Made by a program: the position numbers and the translations under genes. Shown here piece after piece: positions 23,176 through 35,564 of a stretch of DNA of 64,000 nucleotides. How positions within the stretch are numbered: the stretch's first letter is position 1; the number at the start of each line of letters is the position of its first letter. The notes beneath the pieces are model-generated. The model saw only the letters and a list, made by a program, of their open reading frames with translations, had not been told where the DNA came from and ran no database searches. The stretch is from positions 558,001 to 622,000 of the forward strand of contig JAHRHY010000019.1 of the NCBI GenBank assembly GCA_019671135.1, in the 5' to 3' direction. The stretch is from Linnemannia hyalina. Lineage: Eukaryota > Mortierellomycota > Mortierellomycetes > Mortierellales > Mortierellaceae.

Positions 23176-23926
23176 TTAGGAGGACCCGGCGGGTCCACCT
23201 CCTGGAGTTCCTGATCCTGGCACGCCTCCTAATCGACTACCGCCAGTTCCCCAAGTCTTTTGTCCTGGTTTCTTCTTGTTTGACCCTTTTGCTTTTTTTC
23301 CTCCCGTTCCTCCACCACTACCGCCTACTGCGCCGCCTGTTGTTGAAGATGTCGTTAAAGGAGCAGCAGATCGACCGGTGTTCTCCTGTAGGGACTGAAC
23401 GCGTTGTTGAAGACGTTGATGGAGTTCTTGACGGGAGGTCTCTACATTCCAACCTGGTTGCCGGTGTGTCACGCCGCGGTCGTGAGCTTCTGCGCCCAGA
23501 ACGTGTCCTGAATCGCGTTGGAATTGTTGGCGTGCTTGGTCCCGGCCTTTTTGAGCGCATGCCTGTGAGTGTGTCTCTGGATGGCTATTCGGGTAGGAGA
23601 GAGAGGGAGGAGAGAAGGAGGGAGAAGGGTATGAGTATGGTGTTTTTTTTTTTATTTTGCTTTGCGAGCAAGGTGATCAGCTTTGTTCTATTTGAGACAC
23701 ATGCGGAATGAAAAAAGTAGGAGAATTACCGGTGCTCCATGCAAAAGATGAGGTGGCATTGGCGGCATTCTGCCTTGACGGCGGAGAGGAACTTTTTGCA
23801 ATGTGCGCATCGGTCTTGGGTTGATGGTGGTTCTGTCTGCTGCTGCTGTTGTTGTTGTTGGGTAGAGGTGTCTTGGGACTTTGTGGTTGTCCTTGTGGGA
23901 CGGACGGTTGTTGTGCGTGAACTCAT
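23176..23926 (-). CDS. AN1-like zinc-finger protein
   Basis: Two exons on the minus strand: 23926-23730 and 23584-23176 (201 aa). The donor gtaatt and acceptor tag join in phase and rebuild the zinc site. The start is the ATG at 23926, just after a long A-run on the coding strand. Residues 1-45 are Thr-rich and contain poly-Gln. The metal site begins C-A-H-C, then C-R-Q-C, F-C-M-E-H, and after the junction R-H-P-E-T-H-S-Q-A-C. This is the AN1 pattern (C-x2-C, C-x2-C, C-x2-H, H, C), except that the last H and C are separated by three residues where one is usual. The C-terminus is Gln/Arg-rich and then Gly/Lys-rich. AN1 proteins act in ubiquitin/proteasome stress responses; that role is inferred. 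Confidence 0.7.
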
Positions 23927-24564
23927 GACCTTTTTTTTTTTTCTTTTTCTTCTTCCTTCCTGTATGTGGTTGGTAGTGTGTGTGAATGTCCTGAGTGATG
24001 CAGACTGCGGCAGGTGGGGCGATGTTCTTGACGAAGGTTGATGGAAGTGAAGAAAAAGGGTGTGGTGTGCTCTTTTCATGACCTTCTTGACAGAAAGAAC
24101 GAAAGAGTCCAAGTGGCCTTGCGGCACACTCATCCACGTGATGAAAAGGGGTGTTCATTTCTCAATGCCTGCCCAATGCTTTTCTTTTCCCCACACCCAT
24201 TCCTTACCCCTCTTCCCACTTCCATCCTTCCATCTCTCCCTCCCCCGACAACGTCTCCAAGCCCCCCGCCTCACTGAAATTTACAATTCTTTCTTTTTTC
24301 TATAGTATCCTCCAATTCTATATTGTAGAACAAGAAAGACGCACCTATAGAGTGCCCATAGGCGCGAGGCAGAAGGAATGGTATATCGTTGCCTTGTCAA
24401 GTCCGTCTATCCGTCTTCGATTGATAATAAATATAAGAAAATAATAAGTTCCTGTTCTGTCCAAAATGCACAATCGAGCGAGTTCGAGGGCCAAATGGAA
24501 AGAGACAATGAAAAGAGAACAATGTGTACCGGTACGTGCGTTCTATTTATTATTTTTGGTATGA
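23927..24564. other. Intergenic region between AN1-like and F-box-like genes
   Basis: This lies upstream of the minus-strand AN1-like gene and downstream of the minus-strand F-box-like gene. Read on the plus strand, 24170-24300 is pyrimidine-rich. No gene is seen. Confidence 0.5.
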
Positions 24565-27207
24565 TCATCGACTAAAGGTCTTGGACAGATCACGACGACG
24601 CGTGTCGAGCCACACCAGAGTCTCGAGCTCATACGCTCCACCACAGTCCATCCACCGGAGCTTGGGCAGTTCCTTCACCAGCTGGATCAGGTCCTTTGAC
24701 GATAGCTTTTGGTTCAAACGGGGGAGGTCCAGTGTCTCTAGATCTGGGTACAAACTACTCCGCCTTTTCTTGCAGGTGTGATTGCCAATGGAGAAGTCAG
24801 GGGGATTGCAAGTGGCACAGGGAACAGGCGTCTGCGATTCCTCGCTACCACCTCCATACTCTGCCTCGTGTCGCTGTCGGCACGCGTCCAGTTCCCCCTG
24901 CGCCAAGCGTTCATCCTCCAATGCCAGCACTCGAAGATTCTCGCCCAATAGCCCCTCTAGTGTCACCCCACGTCCTGCGATGGTCAGCCCATGGAGGTGA
25001 TGGAGTTTTTTGAGTCGTGTAAAGAGCTGCCGGTTGACCTCGTCGTTGTACAGGACCATACCGATCAGACAAAGACTGTGGAGGGTGTCCTTGCTTGACC
25101 ACTCTGGCGGCTCTGATCGACCAACAACTTGTGGCGGTTCAGGTTCTTGTTGTCCCTCATTTTCGCCTGGTTCACTTTCTTCTTCGCTAGCACCCGTGGC
25201 GGTGGTAGGATGGAAAAGTACGACAGGGTGTCCGAAATTCGAAAAGAGGTCGTCGACAGGCCCATAGCAAGTCAGGGTACACTCTTCCAACTTTGAACAA
25301 TTCTCCAACACCATCCTCGCTCCTTGCCAAGTAGACCTGGTCTCACCCTTGATCCTCAGCACCCGGATCCGATCATGTCCATATCCCACCAAGATTCTCA
25401 TATCCTCATCCCTCAAGTTGGCGTTCAAAAGAATCAACTCCTTCAGATGAACCAGTTCCTGCATAAACGACTCCCAGTGGGTGAAGAACGGATCTGGAGA
25501 TGGGCGGTTGTTTCGAGGGTACCGATCCGCAAAGGGACACCTGGGCTTGCCGAGGTATGTGAACGAGACCAAGGACCGGCAGGAGGTTTGAATGGGCAGC
25601 AAGAGGTCAGGGCTGATTCTACTGCGTTCGAAAAACTCGGTCGTAAGACGAAGGAGATGCGGCAGTCGTGAGAGTAAGGGTCCGAGCTGTCCGTCTTGGA
25701 AAATGTGGAGCTCCGTGACCTTGGATCGAGTAGCCCCTGGGTCGGCTGATTTGAGTTCCTCGAGGGTCGATTGGCTGGTGGCAATCAGGTCCGCAAAGTA
25801 GTCAGGGATGTGGGTCTTGTAGTGGATCCCCTTGTAGAGAGCTGGTTGCGCAAACTTGCCAGCGACAGCTGCTGCCAATGCTGCTGCGATAGCCGTCATG
25901 GCCGCTGCCGCCTCTTCATCTGCTTCTGGGTTTGTGTCACTCTCGGTTCCTTCACCCCTGGTGGCTACTCCTGAATCAGAATTAGTCGGAGCACTGGCTG
26001 TGGTTGGTGTAGGCGAGGACCCAGAATCGACCATCAATTGTAACATCTCAGACCCCTCCGATCCTTCTAAACAGTCCCAAGGATTCTCTGATGGCGCAGG
26101 CTCGACCTGGATCGACAAAAGTGTCAACTGCTCCAACCTGGAATGAGCAGCCAAGAAATCATGAATCGCCGAGGAAGGGACACCAAAGACTGCAGATGTT
26201 TCCTGTCCAGAGAGTCGAAACGACCGTAGACCCTGGAGTCGGCCGTCTAGTCCTGCGCGGGTTAGCCACAACAGGACGGCATAGAGATTCTCACCAGGGA
26301 CTTGAAGCTGGAGGTTCTTTATAGAGTTGGACAGGAAGCCGTTGCGGCCTGTGGGGATGTGCCAAAGTAATGCATCAAGTGCTGTAGTGTTGACTGTGTC
26401 GGTTCTGGCGTCGGTGTCGGTGTCAGTGGCAGTGATGGCTGGAGGGACGATAATGGCTGTTGGAACAATGATCGAGTGTTCATAGGCTGGAGCCCAGGTC
26501 AAAGGAACAAGGGTCGGGAAAGGGTTTATACTGTTCCTCCTGGCCTTGGTTAAGCTCAGAATCTGCTTATCTTTGTCATCCGAAGCTGCTGCCGTTGCTG
26601 CCGTCGAGAGTTCAGTCCCGACTGACCGTCTCCTCCACTCCTGGTGTTGTGGCGTCATCAGCTTCGTCCCTACAGTATCACTTGTGTTGGCGTGTGAGGC
26701 GGTAGTCATATACCGCTTCAAAGTCGTCACCTGCACCGGATCCCTCGCCCCTCCAAACCTCGCCAACAACCCCGGTGACTGAATTCCAAGAACAAACAAC
26801 TCAAACTGCTCCTCCAACAATCGCCCAAAGTTCAACTTTACAGACTCCATCCACGGACAACACTCCCGCACAATATCCAGCGTCGCGTCTGGATCGTTCA
26901 TTCTCAGATCCAAATGTCGGACCCAGTGACCATAGTGTGGGAAAAAGGATGCTGCAGAGGCGACACCGTCGGCTTTGGCTCGTTCGAGGGCCTTTTGGCG
27001 GAGGATGACGGTGTAGTAGAGGTATGGGGTAAAGACTTTGTTCCAGAGCCGGTTGACGAGAAGACAGTGGATGACATCTTGGGTGGTGAAGTGTTCGGTG
27101 ATTTGGTCGCGTAGTTCTGGGATCAGCAGTGGGTGTTGAGGGGGCGGAGGGAGAGCTGGCGGTTCCTCGTATTGTTGTTGTTGTTTGTCAGATGTGAAAG
27201 AAGGCAT
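24565..27207 (-). CDS. F-box-like / leucine-rich-repeat protein
   Basis: Single-exon frame of 880 residues from the ATG at 27207. The N-terminus (about residues 22-65) has the F-box-like pattern PELRDQI ... DVIHCLLVNRLWNKVFTPYLY, seen in large expanded F-box families of Mortierella-type fungi. Leu-rich beta-alpha segments follow in blocks (about 90-130, 290-370, 500-700, 730-860; for example VTELHIFQDG and LKELILLNANL), typical of irregular LRRs. They are separated by Ala/Thr/Ser low-complexity loops, including an Ala-rich run near 440. Such proteins usually pair with Skp1 in SCF ubiquitin ligases and choose substrates through the LRRs; this is family knowledge. A CxxC pair in the C-terminal part (PCATCNPPDF) is unusual. 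Confidence 0.75.
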   Translation of the reverse strand: MPSFTSDKQQQQYEEPPALPPPPQHPLLIPELRDQITEHFTTQDVIHCLLVNRLWNKVFTPYLYYTVILRQKALERAKADGVASAASFFPHYGHWVRHLDLRMNDPDATLDIVRECCPWMESVKLNFGRLLEEQFELFVLGIQSPGLLARFGGARDPVQVTTLKRYMTTASHANTSDTVGTKLMTPQHQEWRRRSVGTELSTAATAAASDDKDKQILSLTKARRNSINPFPTLVPLTWAPAYEHSIIVPTAIIVPPAITATDTDTDARTDTVNTTALDALLWHIPTGRNGFLSNSIKNLQLQVPGENLYAVLLWLTRAGLDGRLQGLRSFRLSGQETSAVFGVPSSAIHDFLAAHSRLEQLTLLSIQVEPAPSENPWDCLEGSEGSEMLQLMVDSGSSPTPTTASAPTNSDSGVATRGEGTESDTNPEADEEAAAAMTAIAAALAAAVAGKFAQPALYKGIHYKTHIPDYFADLIATSQSTLEELKSADPGATRSKVTELHIFQDGQLGPLLSRLPHLLRLTTEFFERSRISPDLLLPIQTSCRSLVSFTYLGKPRCPFADRYPRNNRPSPDPFFTHWESFMQELVHLKELILLNANLRDEDMRILVGYGHDRIRVLRIKGETRSTWQGARMVLENCSKLEECTLTCYGPVDDLFSNFGHPVVLFHPTTATGASEEESEPGENEGQQEPEPPQVVGRSEPPEWSSKDTLHSLCLIGMVLYNDEVNRQLFTRLKKLHHLHGLTIAGRGVTLEGLLGENLRVLALEDERLAQGELDACRQRHEAEYGGGSEESQTPVPCATCNPPDFSIGNHTCKKRRSSLYPDLETLDLPRLNQKLSSKDLIQLVKELPKLRWMDCGGAYELETLVWLDTRRRDLSKTFSR

Positions 27208-28016
27208 GATGGTGGTGTGTAGTTATTGTTACTTCAAAGTTGTGGCGAACTGGACTTTTGAAGGGTGAGAGAAGAAAATATTTTTTTTCCAAGTTCGAGG
27301 GCACAATAAATGAACGACGCCAACCAACAACAAAAGAAAGCGAAGAAAAGAGGCGATGAGGAAAAGAGACCATTAACTATTGTGTATTGTGAGCGTCCAT
27401 TGGCCAGGATCGTGATGTTTGTTTGTTTACGCTTTCCTAAGCATTTGAGGGTGGGCGATTCGCGTTCAGGGTTCGTGTGTCTCCCTGTGTGCCAATGGCA
27501 GATCGCCAAAGTGAGATTATGACTAACGCTCCTTTTTTCTGTTGGATCATGATATCCAGAAAAAGAAAAAAAGAACGTCGCGATTTTTTACTATCGATCT
27601 ACGCTTCTATGGACCCTGTTCCTCTACTTTCAATGAGCAACCAGAGTTTCCCTCCAATATGGCGCGTTAGCTTACATGGCGCTTACAACAATAACAGGTT
27701 GCCCGCTCCATGCAATTTATGCAATTAAAAAAATTTCAGTGGACTGAAACCATCCAGGGCCAATGACGACGATCCCTGGAACCTGATGTGTTGCACCCTG
27801 ACCCTCTTGTACAAAGTAATTTAGTCTGATCAAAACAAGGGGCCCCCTGATCATAGATCAAATAAGGGGACAGGGGGAGTGAGGGGTCGGGTAACCTGAC
27901 CGGTTCCGCCTTTTCCCTCCCTTTCTTGATTCAATGTCATCAATATTCATTGTTTGATGATATGCTCGTAGAAAAATGAAATGAAAAGACAACCTAGAAA
28001 ACTCGCACGTATTTTT

Positions 28017-28065
<49 letters not shown>

Positions 28066-31000
28066 CACACACACACAGCACACGGACACACATGCACACA
28101 TCCCCCGCGGAGAACCATTCCACACGAAACAAAATAAAACAACAATGGACACCATGCATGTGCTAGTTTGTGCGTGGGTACATGCATGTCAAACGGGCTG
28201 TCGCTTAGGCTTATGGTCAATAAGAAAAGTTAGGGTTTATGGTCAATAAGAAAAGCGCAAACACCATCAGGGGCAAATGTACGCCTTCTTTCGTATCCAG
28301 CCTGCCTGTCCTTTATTTGTTTCGCGTGTAACGAAACATGCCTCATTTTCAACTGTTGCACCAATACCCTGCAATGTCTTTGCTCATTGTCGCGGTACCG
28401 CTCTGTACCAAAAGTTCATTTTTTTTTAATCCGAGGAGTGAGCGAGTGAAAGGGAAAAGTGAAAAGTGAAAGTGATAGGAACGGGATATGAAAATACTAT
28501 TTCTTGTTTTCGATGTGGCTCTCAATTCATTGTCATTTTCAGCGGGCAAAAAAGCGTATGTGCCAGCAGGAAAGAATGAAAATGAGGCGCTACATGGGTA
28601 CGATACACCACCTAAGCAAAAACGTATTTCTAAAGTATATGGGGCATATGTTGTTAGAGTGCATGCAGTGCTGAACCAAAAGAAAAAAAAATGGCGTAAA
28701 AGGTACATTTTACCATAGAAAAATAGATTCGAAAATAGCATTTTGTGTATGCATGCATTAATATGTTCTTCCCCTCCAGGTAACAACAACGATTGGCACT
28801 TTGAAGAGGGAAGGAAGAAAGGGGAATGTACGATCAGGAACTTGTTTGTTCGGATGGAAAAGAGTTCCTCGTCTCACACCCCATCGATTCCCATTTCTTC
28901 GTGTATATATCCCTGACCCCCTGGCTCATGTTCCTGTCAGAGGCATCATTACAAACAATTGAGATTGGGACAAAGAGCAAGGAGGATGGACCATTGTTGG
29001 CCTATGGGGACGAGCTGATTTATTACTGATTGCGCTGACCATGCAGGAGGGGAAATAGCCACACAATGGACGTACACAGGGGTGTAAAATTACAAGAGCA
29101 GCAGTATTTGTCATGAAAAAAAAGTTGTACGAGCAGATCGCATGCAAAACATTACAACGGAAAGGGTTCTATTGCAATGGGTTTGATCTTATAGGTTGTT
29201 ATCATGATAACATAGTTCATTCCTTCCATGACGAGCGAAACCTCTCGTTCGCGAGGGAAAGAGAAGGACTTGACAAAAGGCGTGAGGAATAAAGAAGGCT
29301 ATCGCCCAGAAAAGTGAGGTTAAGGAGACCCCATGAATTAACAAAACGCCACAAAACAACATATTGTGGTGCGGCGACTAGCACACTTTGTTCTGGAATG
29401 AAATATTTCATCGAAGCAGAAATATGCAATTGAACTCCCTGCAGAGCAGGAGCGACATGTCGACGAACTATAGGAGAATAAACATGCCCGGAAAAAAGGA
29501 TGGACCTGAATATCGACCCTGCTAGTGCTTAAACTACTAGTCAAGATAACAGAGAGATACGGCGCCATTGAGCACCGCCCCGGAATTAAGAATGAATAGA
29601 ACGATCGTAATGGGAAAAAAACGAGAGAGTACTTAGAATGGGAAACCCACGCGGAGTAATGAGAGCATGGGAACAAGAGATCCTCCGCGGCGGCAGCATC
29701 GGTGGCTGCCATGGAGATGGTCCATCTAGGAGTGTTGTTGTGGCGTTCAATCGCTGGACACTTTTTCTTAACGTTGGAGTTGGTTTAGCCGCGCTAGACT
29801 CAAAAGAATTGTAATTTAGCACGTTAGCACAAAGAGAGCAAAGAATACCGGGTGTAAGCTGTAGATATGGGGAAGATCTCGGGCCAATGCAGTAATGCAA
29901 GAGAAGAGTGAGAGAAGAGGCGCAATTGAAATGGTTCAGACTATTTGATTGAATGATGGATGAGCAAGAGATGAAGCAGGAGGAGGAGGAGGCGACAAAT
30001 AAGTGAAAGACAAACCAGATGGAAAAGACTGACTATCTTGCAAGGAAAAGAACGGGTGAGCATCAAATCTTGGATGAATGCCATCAAAGAGGCGGTGTTC
30101 AGCAGGTTCGGCTGAAATGGCTGTTGCAAAAGAGAGAGAGGGAGTCGGATTTTATTAGATGGGTGGAGTAGGCAGAGAGTGGGTTTGTTGTTGTTGTCCG
30201 ACAGACGGCTCTAATGAAATATTTGTCCATCATCCTTAGACCTCCAATTGCTCTCAAGTTTCTTGTTTTTTGAACTGCCTGACTCGCTGATGGCTGGACG
30301 GTGGTTACAGTTCATTCACTTCAACTTCTAGATTAAAGCGATTCCACGCTAAATAGTCCCTCAATGGCTCTCTCTTTTTTTGGATTATGTGTGTGTTTGA
30401 GTGTCGATGTGGATGAAAGGGGCAGAGAGGGAGCTTACACATACACAGAGAAAAAAAAGAAGAGAGCGGGATGCTCTCATCCAACAACAATGGTGGTTTT
30501 CATTCATTTTGTTGTTTTGCACCTGCCTGTGTCCCTCTCTTACTCATCCGTTGTCCTCGTCTGTCCATCCGCCGTCTCCTGCATGTACCATAACATACCC
30601 CTGGCTTAAACCTCGACTTCTGTAAAAATACTTTTTTTTTTCAATCTCTGTGACATTGCCCGGGCGCAACAAAGAATGAAAGAGTAATAAAGGCTCGGCT
30701 TCTGGTTCACTCTTTTGGGGGTCCGCCTCTTCACAGAGGAGGAACGAAGACAAAGAGTAACGACGAAGTGCTCATCACTATTTCTTTTTTACTCATCGGG
30801 TTAACTTTCTTCATCTTTCTTTTCTTGCTCTTGCCGTTGTTTAGTTCCTCATCCCTCTTCTCATCTCTTTTCGTTTCTTTCCCCATCCCCTTCCTTTTGT
30901 TGTTTTGTTACTGTTATTGTCTACTCTCCTTTCTCTCTCACTATCTCTCCATCACCATACACATATACATTCAATCGACCGTTAGAGAACAGACACTAAG

Positions 31001-31334
31001 ACAGGTCCAATAGAGTAGCCGCCCTGAAATTCATTTTCCACCACCATCAGTACCCTCGCTCCTCCACCTTAATCGCCTTCTTCTACTCCATCTTTCCTTC
31101 TCTTTCTTTCTCCCTTCGTCCCTTCCTCTCTTCCTCCTCTCTTCGACCCTTCTTTCCCATCGTCATCTCCCGATCCCGATTGACAATCTCACTCCCAGGA
31201 TCACCTCCTACCATATCCACTCTCCACTCTCCACTCCACTCCCCCTTCCCTCTCCACAATCGCGTGTAACGAACCCCACCCTACTAACTGTAGCACCACC
31301 CTAATCAGTAACAACAACAACACCCTCACCCACA
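27208..31334. other. Gene-poor region, about 4.1 kb, between divergent genes
   Basis: It separates the 5' ends of the minus-strand F-box-like gene and the plus-strand Kelch gene. No coding or RNA gene is supported. It holds a long (TC)n tract (28021-28061), a short tandem duplication of atggtcaataagaaaag at about 28214-28255, and a pyrimidine-rich stretch at about 30780-31330 that is probably the Kelch gene promoter/leader. Confidence 0.55.
28021..28061. repeat. (TC)n microsatellite
   Basis: About 20 uninterrupted TC units followed by a CA-rich stretch. Confidence 0.95.
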
Positions 31335-33515
31335 ATGGACCCCCACACAACACCCACCTCCTACAAGAGGAGTAATCCCAAACCCCGGAAACCCCAACGC
31401 CTCCTCGCTACCACCTCAGCCCTCCTCCTCCTCTCCCTCCTCTCTTCTATCCCTACACCTACACTTGCTCAGGACGGCTTCCCCGTCGGAACCCGTCGAG
31501 TCGGCTTCACAACCCTCAACGACGTCCTCTACATTCAAGGAGGTTTCGATGTCGAAACCTCAAACCAGTTTGTATCCCTCGACCTCTCGACCTCCTGGCC
31601 CACCACTACTCCTGCATGGACGATCCTTAAAGATGGACAAGCCACCTCTCACCTTACCCTGTCTGCAATCAGCGCCGGATCGAACGGTGGATCCAAGGGC
31701 TCGATCCTCGCGATCGGTGGAATGCCCGCCCGTACAGGACCCCCCAGTGTCCTAGCCATGTACGACATCAACTCTGCATCCTGGACAAATGCCCTCAACA
31801 ATGTCAAACCCCCCTACCCAGCTCTCGAAGGTCACGCAGCTGTGTCGGACCCCAATACCGGATTGATCTACATCATTGGAGGATATAACGGGACGACGAC
31901 GAACTTCTTGTATAACACTTTATCGGTGTATGATCCCAAATCGAGGATGGTGGCCTCGCAACAGGCAGGGACGGCTGCGAACAGTTTGACGGACGTTGGG
32001 GCTGTTTGGTCGACAAAACGGAATTCGATCTTGACGTTTGGAGGGTCGAGAGCTCCTCCTGCGGGAACTAATGCTGTCGGGAATGATATTCTGGAGTATG
32101 ATGTTACTACTAAGGCATGGAGTACCATGGTATGTACCTTTTTGTTTGTTTCTATTGCCGAACTGGCTGTGGTACCTGAGAGCATTGGGAGGAGAGAGAG
32201 AGCGGGGGAAGAAGAGTACTAACGTGGATATATCCTCTGGAATGTTGCAAAATAGAGCACCTCTGGTGATGTACCCCCAGCTCGCTTAGATCACTGCATG
32301 GCTGTTTGTAAGTCATTTCGGTTTCATTTCTTGTTTGTTTGCGTCTTTGCGAGGCTTGCAAAATTCGTTTCTACCTAAACTAATATATCTCTTCCCCCCA
32401 AACCAACAGCTGAAGACGGCTCAAAGATCGTCGTATACGGAGGCACTCTCGACGGCGTCCTCTATTACAACAGCATCTACATCCTCGACCTCAAATCCGG
32501 GAAATGGAAACAAGGAACTCCCTCTCCAACTGCCCGAACCCGCATGGCATGCGCCTTCCACTCATACCAATTCATCGCCTGGGGTGGATCCACTGGTGCA
32601 GCCCGAACCACAATGCTCAACAACACCCCCGTCGTCTATGACCTTAACTCTGACAAGTGGGTCGAGAATTATAACGTGGACAGTACTGAAAAGAAGACCA
32701 ACGCCGGCGCGATTGTGGGGGGTTTGGCGGCCGTGGCGGTGGTGGGTGGAGCGATCGCGTTCCTGATGATCAAGAAGCGGAGGCAGAGACAGACGGATGA
32801 GGCGTATAAATCAAATTCGCTGGCCGCGAATTTGGCTAGTATGGAGGACGATAATATCAAAGTCGAGGCGCCCAATTCTCCACGGATGGAGTATGGGAAC
32901 CAATACCCTCTCAACAAAATGGAGAACTCTGCCACCAGCCCCTCACAACAACAACTATACCCGGCATACGGAGTCCAATCCCCAGCAGTCGCATACCAGC
33001 AATATGGAGGCGACCATACCGGATATGTCGGATCCCCTTACCAACAATACAACGTCGCACTCGGACCAGGTGGGGAATACGGACCTGACCAATATGGCGC
33101 CTACCCCTCCCACATTCAACACCAACAAGGATACCCACCAGCCCCTGGTACAGGAAACGACTACGCCCAACAACAGAACCCCTTCATGTCGCCAGATGAC
33201 TACCACTCCCAAGCAACAGTCGGCGGCATGGCCTCGTCAGTGAGCTCCGGATCCAGTAACCCCTTCACAAATGCTGCCAATTCCGCCGCAACACCCACCT
33301 TCACGTCAGTCTCAGCTATAGGCTCCCCGGCTGCAGGGTACCAGACCACACCACGGATAACCCCTGCACACGACCCCTTCCAATCGACTCAGAGCTCCCC
33401 CTGGAACGGGACTTATCCTGGTCAGCAGCAGACGATTCCTTCTCCTGGTGCGCGTGCTCCTCAAGTCATTCCCGAGAGTGCTACTACTACGAGTTATGTC
33501 CCCCCACCACTGTAA
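31335..33515 (+). CDS. Kelch-repeat type I membrane protein
   Basis: Three exons: 31335-32129, 32256-32307 and 32410-33515 (650 aa); donors gtatgt and gtaagt, acceptors tag and cag, phases 0 and 1. Residues about 22-46 are a hydrophobic signal segment (LLLLSLLSSIPTPTLAQ), giving an extracellular domain made of Kelch-type beta-propeller repeats (YIQGGFD, LAIGGMPA, YIIGGYNG, LTFGGSR, VVYGGTLDG, IAWGGSTG). A single membrane helix (AIVGGLAAVAVVGGAIAFLMI) is followed by a stop-transfer KKRRQR and a Pro/Gln/Tyr/Gly/Ser-rich cytoplasmic tail of about 250 residues. The layout suggests a cell-surface sensor or adhesion protein. This type is often multigene in Mortierella-like fungi. Ligand and partners are unknown. 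Confidence 0.85.
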
Positions 33516-33825
33516 CTACAACAAAAGAAACGATCCAAAACGAAAAAAAAAAAAAAAAATAACTTGCATTGCTTTTCCCTTTTCCGCGTTTTTCGTCAGT
33601 TCATCGATCATAAAACAAGAAAGCTCATGAGCACCAAAATACATTGTAAATATTTTTTTTTGCTTTTACTGCAAAACAAAACATGAAGAAGGGTTATCGT
33701 GACAAATAAGACCTCAAACCGTCCTACCACGATATCCTCCAACACTCCGCATCTTCTCCCTCCTATAAATCGGAAGAAAATAACGAGCGGCGAAAAAAGA
33801 CAATCTCCTATCGATCGCAACCACT

Positions 33826-35564
33826 CTAATCTCTCTTCAGCTGAGCACGTGTGGGTCCGACGGGGACACCGCCCTGGGACTGATTACCCATCTGCAAGAT
33901 CAATCCGACCGCCAAAGCAACAGCAAGGAAGAGTCCCAAGACGAGCCAGAAGAAGAGATGGAACTGGACAGAGATATCGACCTTGTCACAGATCTTGCCT
34001 CCATACTGTGTGTTGTTGGTCTTAGCGCACTTGCAGTGGTAGCAGTTGGCGGCCACACTGAAGACACAGGTTCCCTGCTGGCTGCATCCGTTGGTGTTGG
34101 TCTGGCACTCGGCCTCAGAGGGGAAACAGTGTCCTGTAGCTGGCAATCCGCGCTTGAAGACATCAGCAGGTGCGGCGCGCTTCTCCATTGTTTGACGGGT
34201 GTTGGGGGCTACCAAGAAGATGGTTGTGGTGTAGGTCTTGTGAATCTGCTCAAATTCGGGAATGAAGGTCTACAATGAGAGTAAGGCATGATTGTTAGAT
34301 TAAACTGACAACTGCCTGGATAACGTAGCTAGCCGTCTTACACAGTCAACGTCTGACACGAGACTTACAGTCTGCAAGAACTCCTTGAGGATCTGCTGGC
34401 CAGTCTTGTACTGGATAGAGTCGACACCGTGCTCGGCAGCGAGAGCAGAGAGACCATTGAGTGTGATGCGGACAAAGTCGGACTCCTGACCGTGAGCGCT
34501 ATGCTTCTTCTCGTATGTGTCGATGTAGTTGCCCAACGAAACAGACTCTTCCAAGAACAATGCATCAGCCTAGTGTTCAAAAAGAGGTCCATCATTGGTT
34601 TAGTAACCGCGTCGCAGGAGAGTTTCAATGTGGTTGTTCCATTGTCTCTGGTATACTGTAAGAAAGTGAGTAGTCAAGATGGGAACATACCTTCTTGGAA
34701 AGATCAAAGACGGACATATCGACGTTGGCGTGGTGCTCTGCAACAATGTGCTCGTTCACCAAGGCATCTCCTGATACTGACGACTCATGCTATTAGAAAA
34801 AAAGGACAAGTTTTGAATTGATTAGAAGGACAGCCACCAAAATGTCGACGTGAGATATCATGTGCACGTTTTTTTTTCTGCACAGGACTCATGGGAGCAT
34901 CAGACATCCCACATTCAAACAAAAAAGGGGAGGAAGTGACTAGGACATACCGTGTTGAAGAGGTATCTATCCTGAGCTGGGACTCTGTCGGCCAGGTCTG
35001 ACACGACGTCTTGAATATCCTCGCTTGACTCGACTGTAAAAGATGCGTCGTATGAAGGCATCAAATCTATCGTTCAACATGACGTGAATGAGGAGGTATC
35101 AGTGTCTGGTCATATTCCTCCAAGCGATAAGATCGATCCTCTCCTTCCTTCCCACAGTCAACGCCTTGGGAAAGCGGCAAGCGTATGTATGTACCTTGGG
35201 GGTTCTTGACACCCTCAATGACCATCATCAAGTTGCTTCCGATCGTGGCAAAGAGATCCTTCCTGGACATTCCAGGCTGCTTAAAGACCTGTTGGATAGG
35301 CCCCTGCATGTCGACAAGGGACTGGTCACCGCGTGTGGACTGGCCCAGGTTCAAGAGATGCGCCAAGGTCGCGCGGGTCTCCTTGATGTTGAGCGAAGGG
35401 AGGTCGTTGGCAGCGTTGAGATCTCCATGGCTGGCGCAGTTGACGGTGGAGGGTCTGCCGTGCGAGAAAAAGTAGACGGTGGCGGGCGCTGGTGCAGCGG
35501 CTGCTGAGGTTGTGTAGACAAGGGTCGACAGCAGTGCTGACAGGGAGACGGCGAGGAACTTCAT
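33826..35564 (-). CDS. Vps3844-type vacuolar/ER membrane protein
   Basis: Five exons on the minus strand: 35564-35195, 35033-34951, 34789-34691, 34569-34369 and 34269-33826 (398 aa), all with GT...AG introns in consistent phase. It starts with a signal peptide (MKFLAVSLSALLSTLVYTTSA) and a lumenal alpha/beta domain. The C-terminal block has the cysteine pattern of the DUF3844/Vps3844 family (C-F-P-S-E-x-x-C, N-G-C-S-x-x-G-x-C, N-C-Y-x-C-x-C, G-G-K-x-C) before one membrane helix (FHLFFWLVLGLFLAVALAVGLIL) and a short cytosolic tail. In ascomycetes this family is linked to vacuolar sorting or ER; the exact role is unsettled. It is divergent from the small gene at 35935 across about 370 bp. Confidence 0.82.

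Noticed and set aside
28021..28061. Long (TC)n run as a CRISPR or regulatory array
   Set aside because: It is a plain dinucleotide microsatellite; no spacers, and CRISPR is not expected in a nuclear fungal genome.
28210..28230. TTAGGG as telomeric repeat
   Set aside because: Only a single TTAGGGTTT occurs; there is no array.
33958..34278. Plus-strand 106-codon frame
   Set aside because: It is antisense to the last exon of the Vps3844-type gene, whose cysteine pattern and membrane helix are clear on the minus strand.
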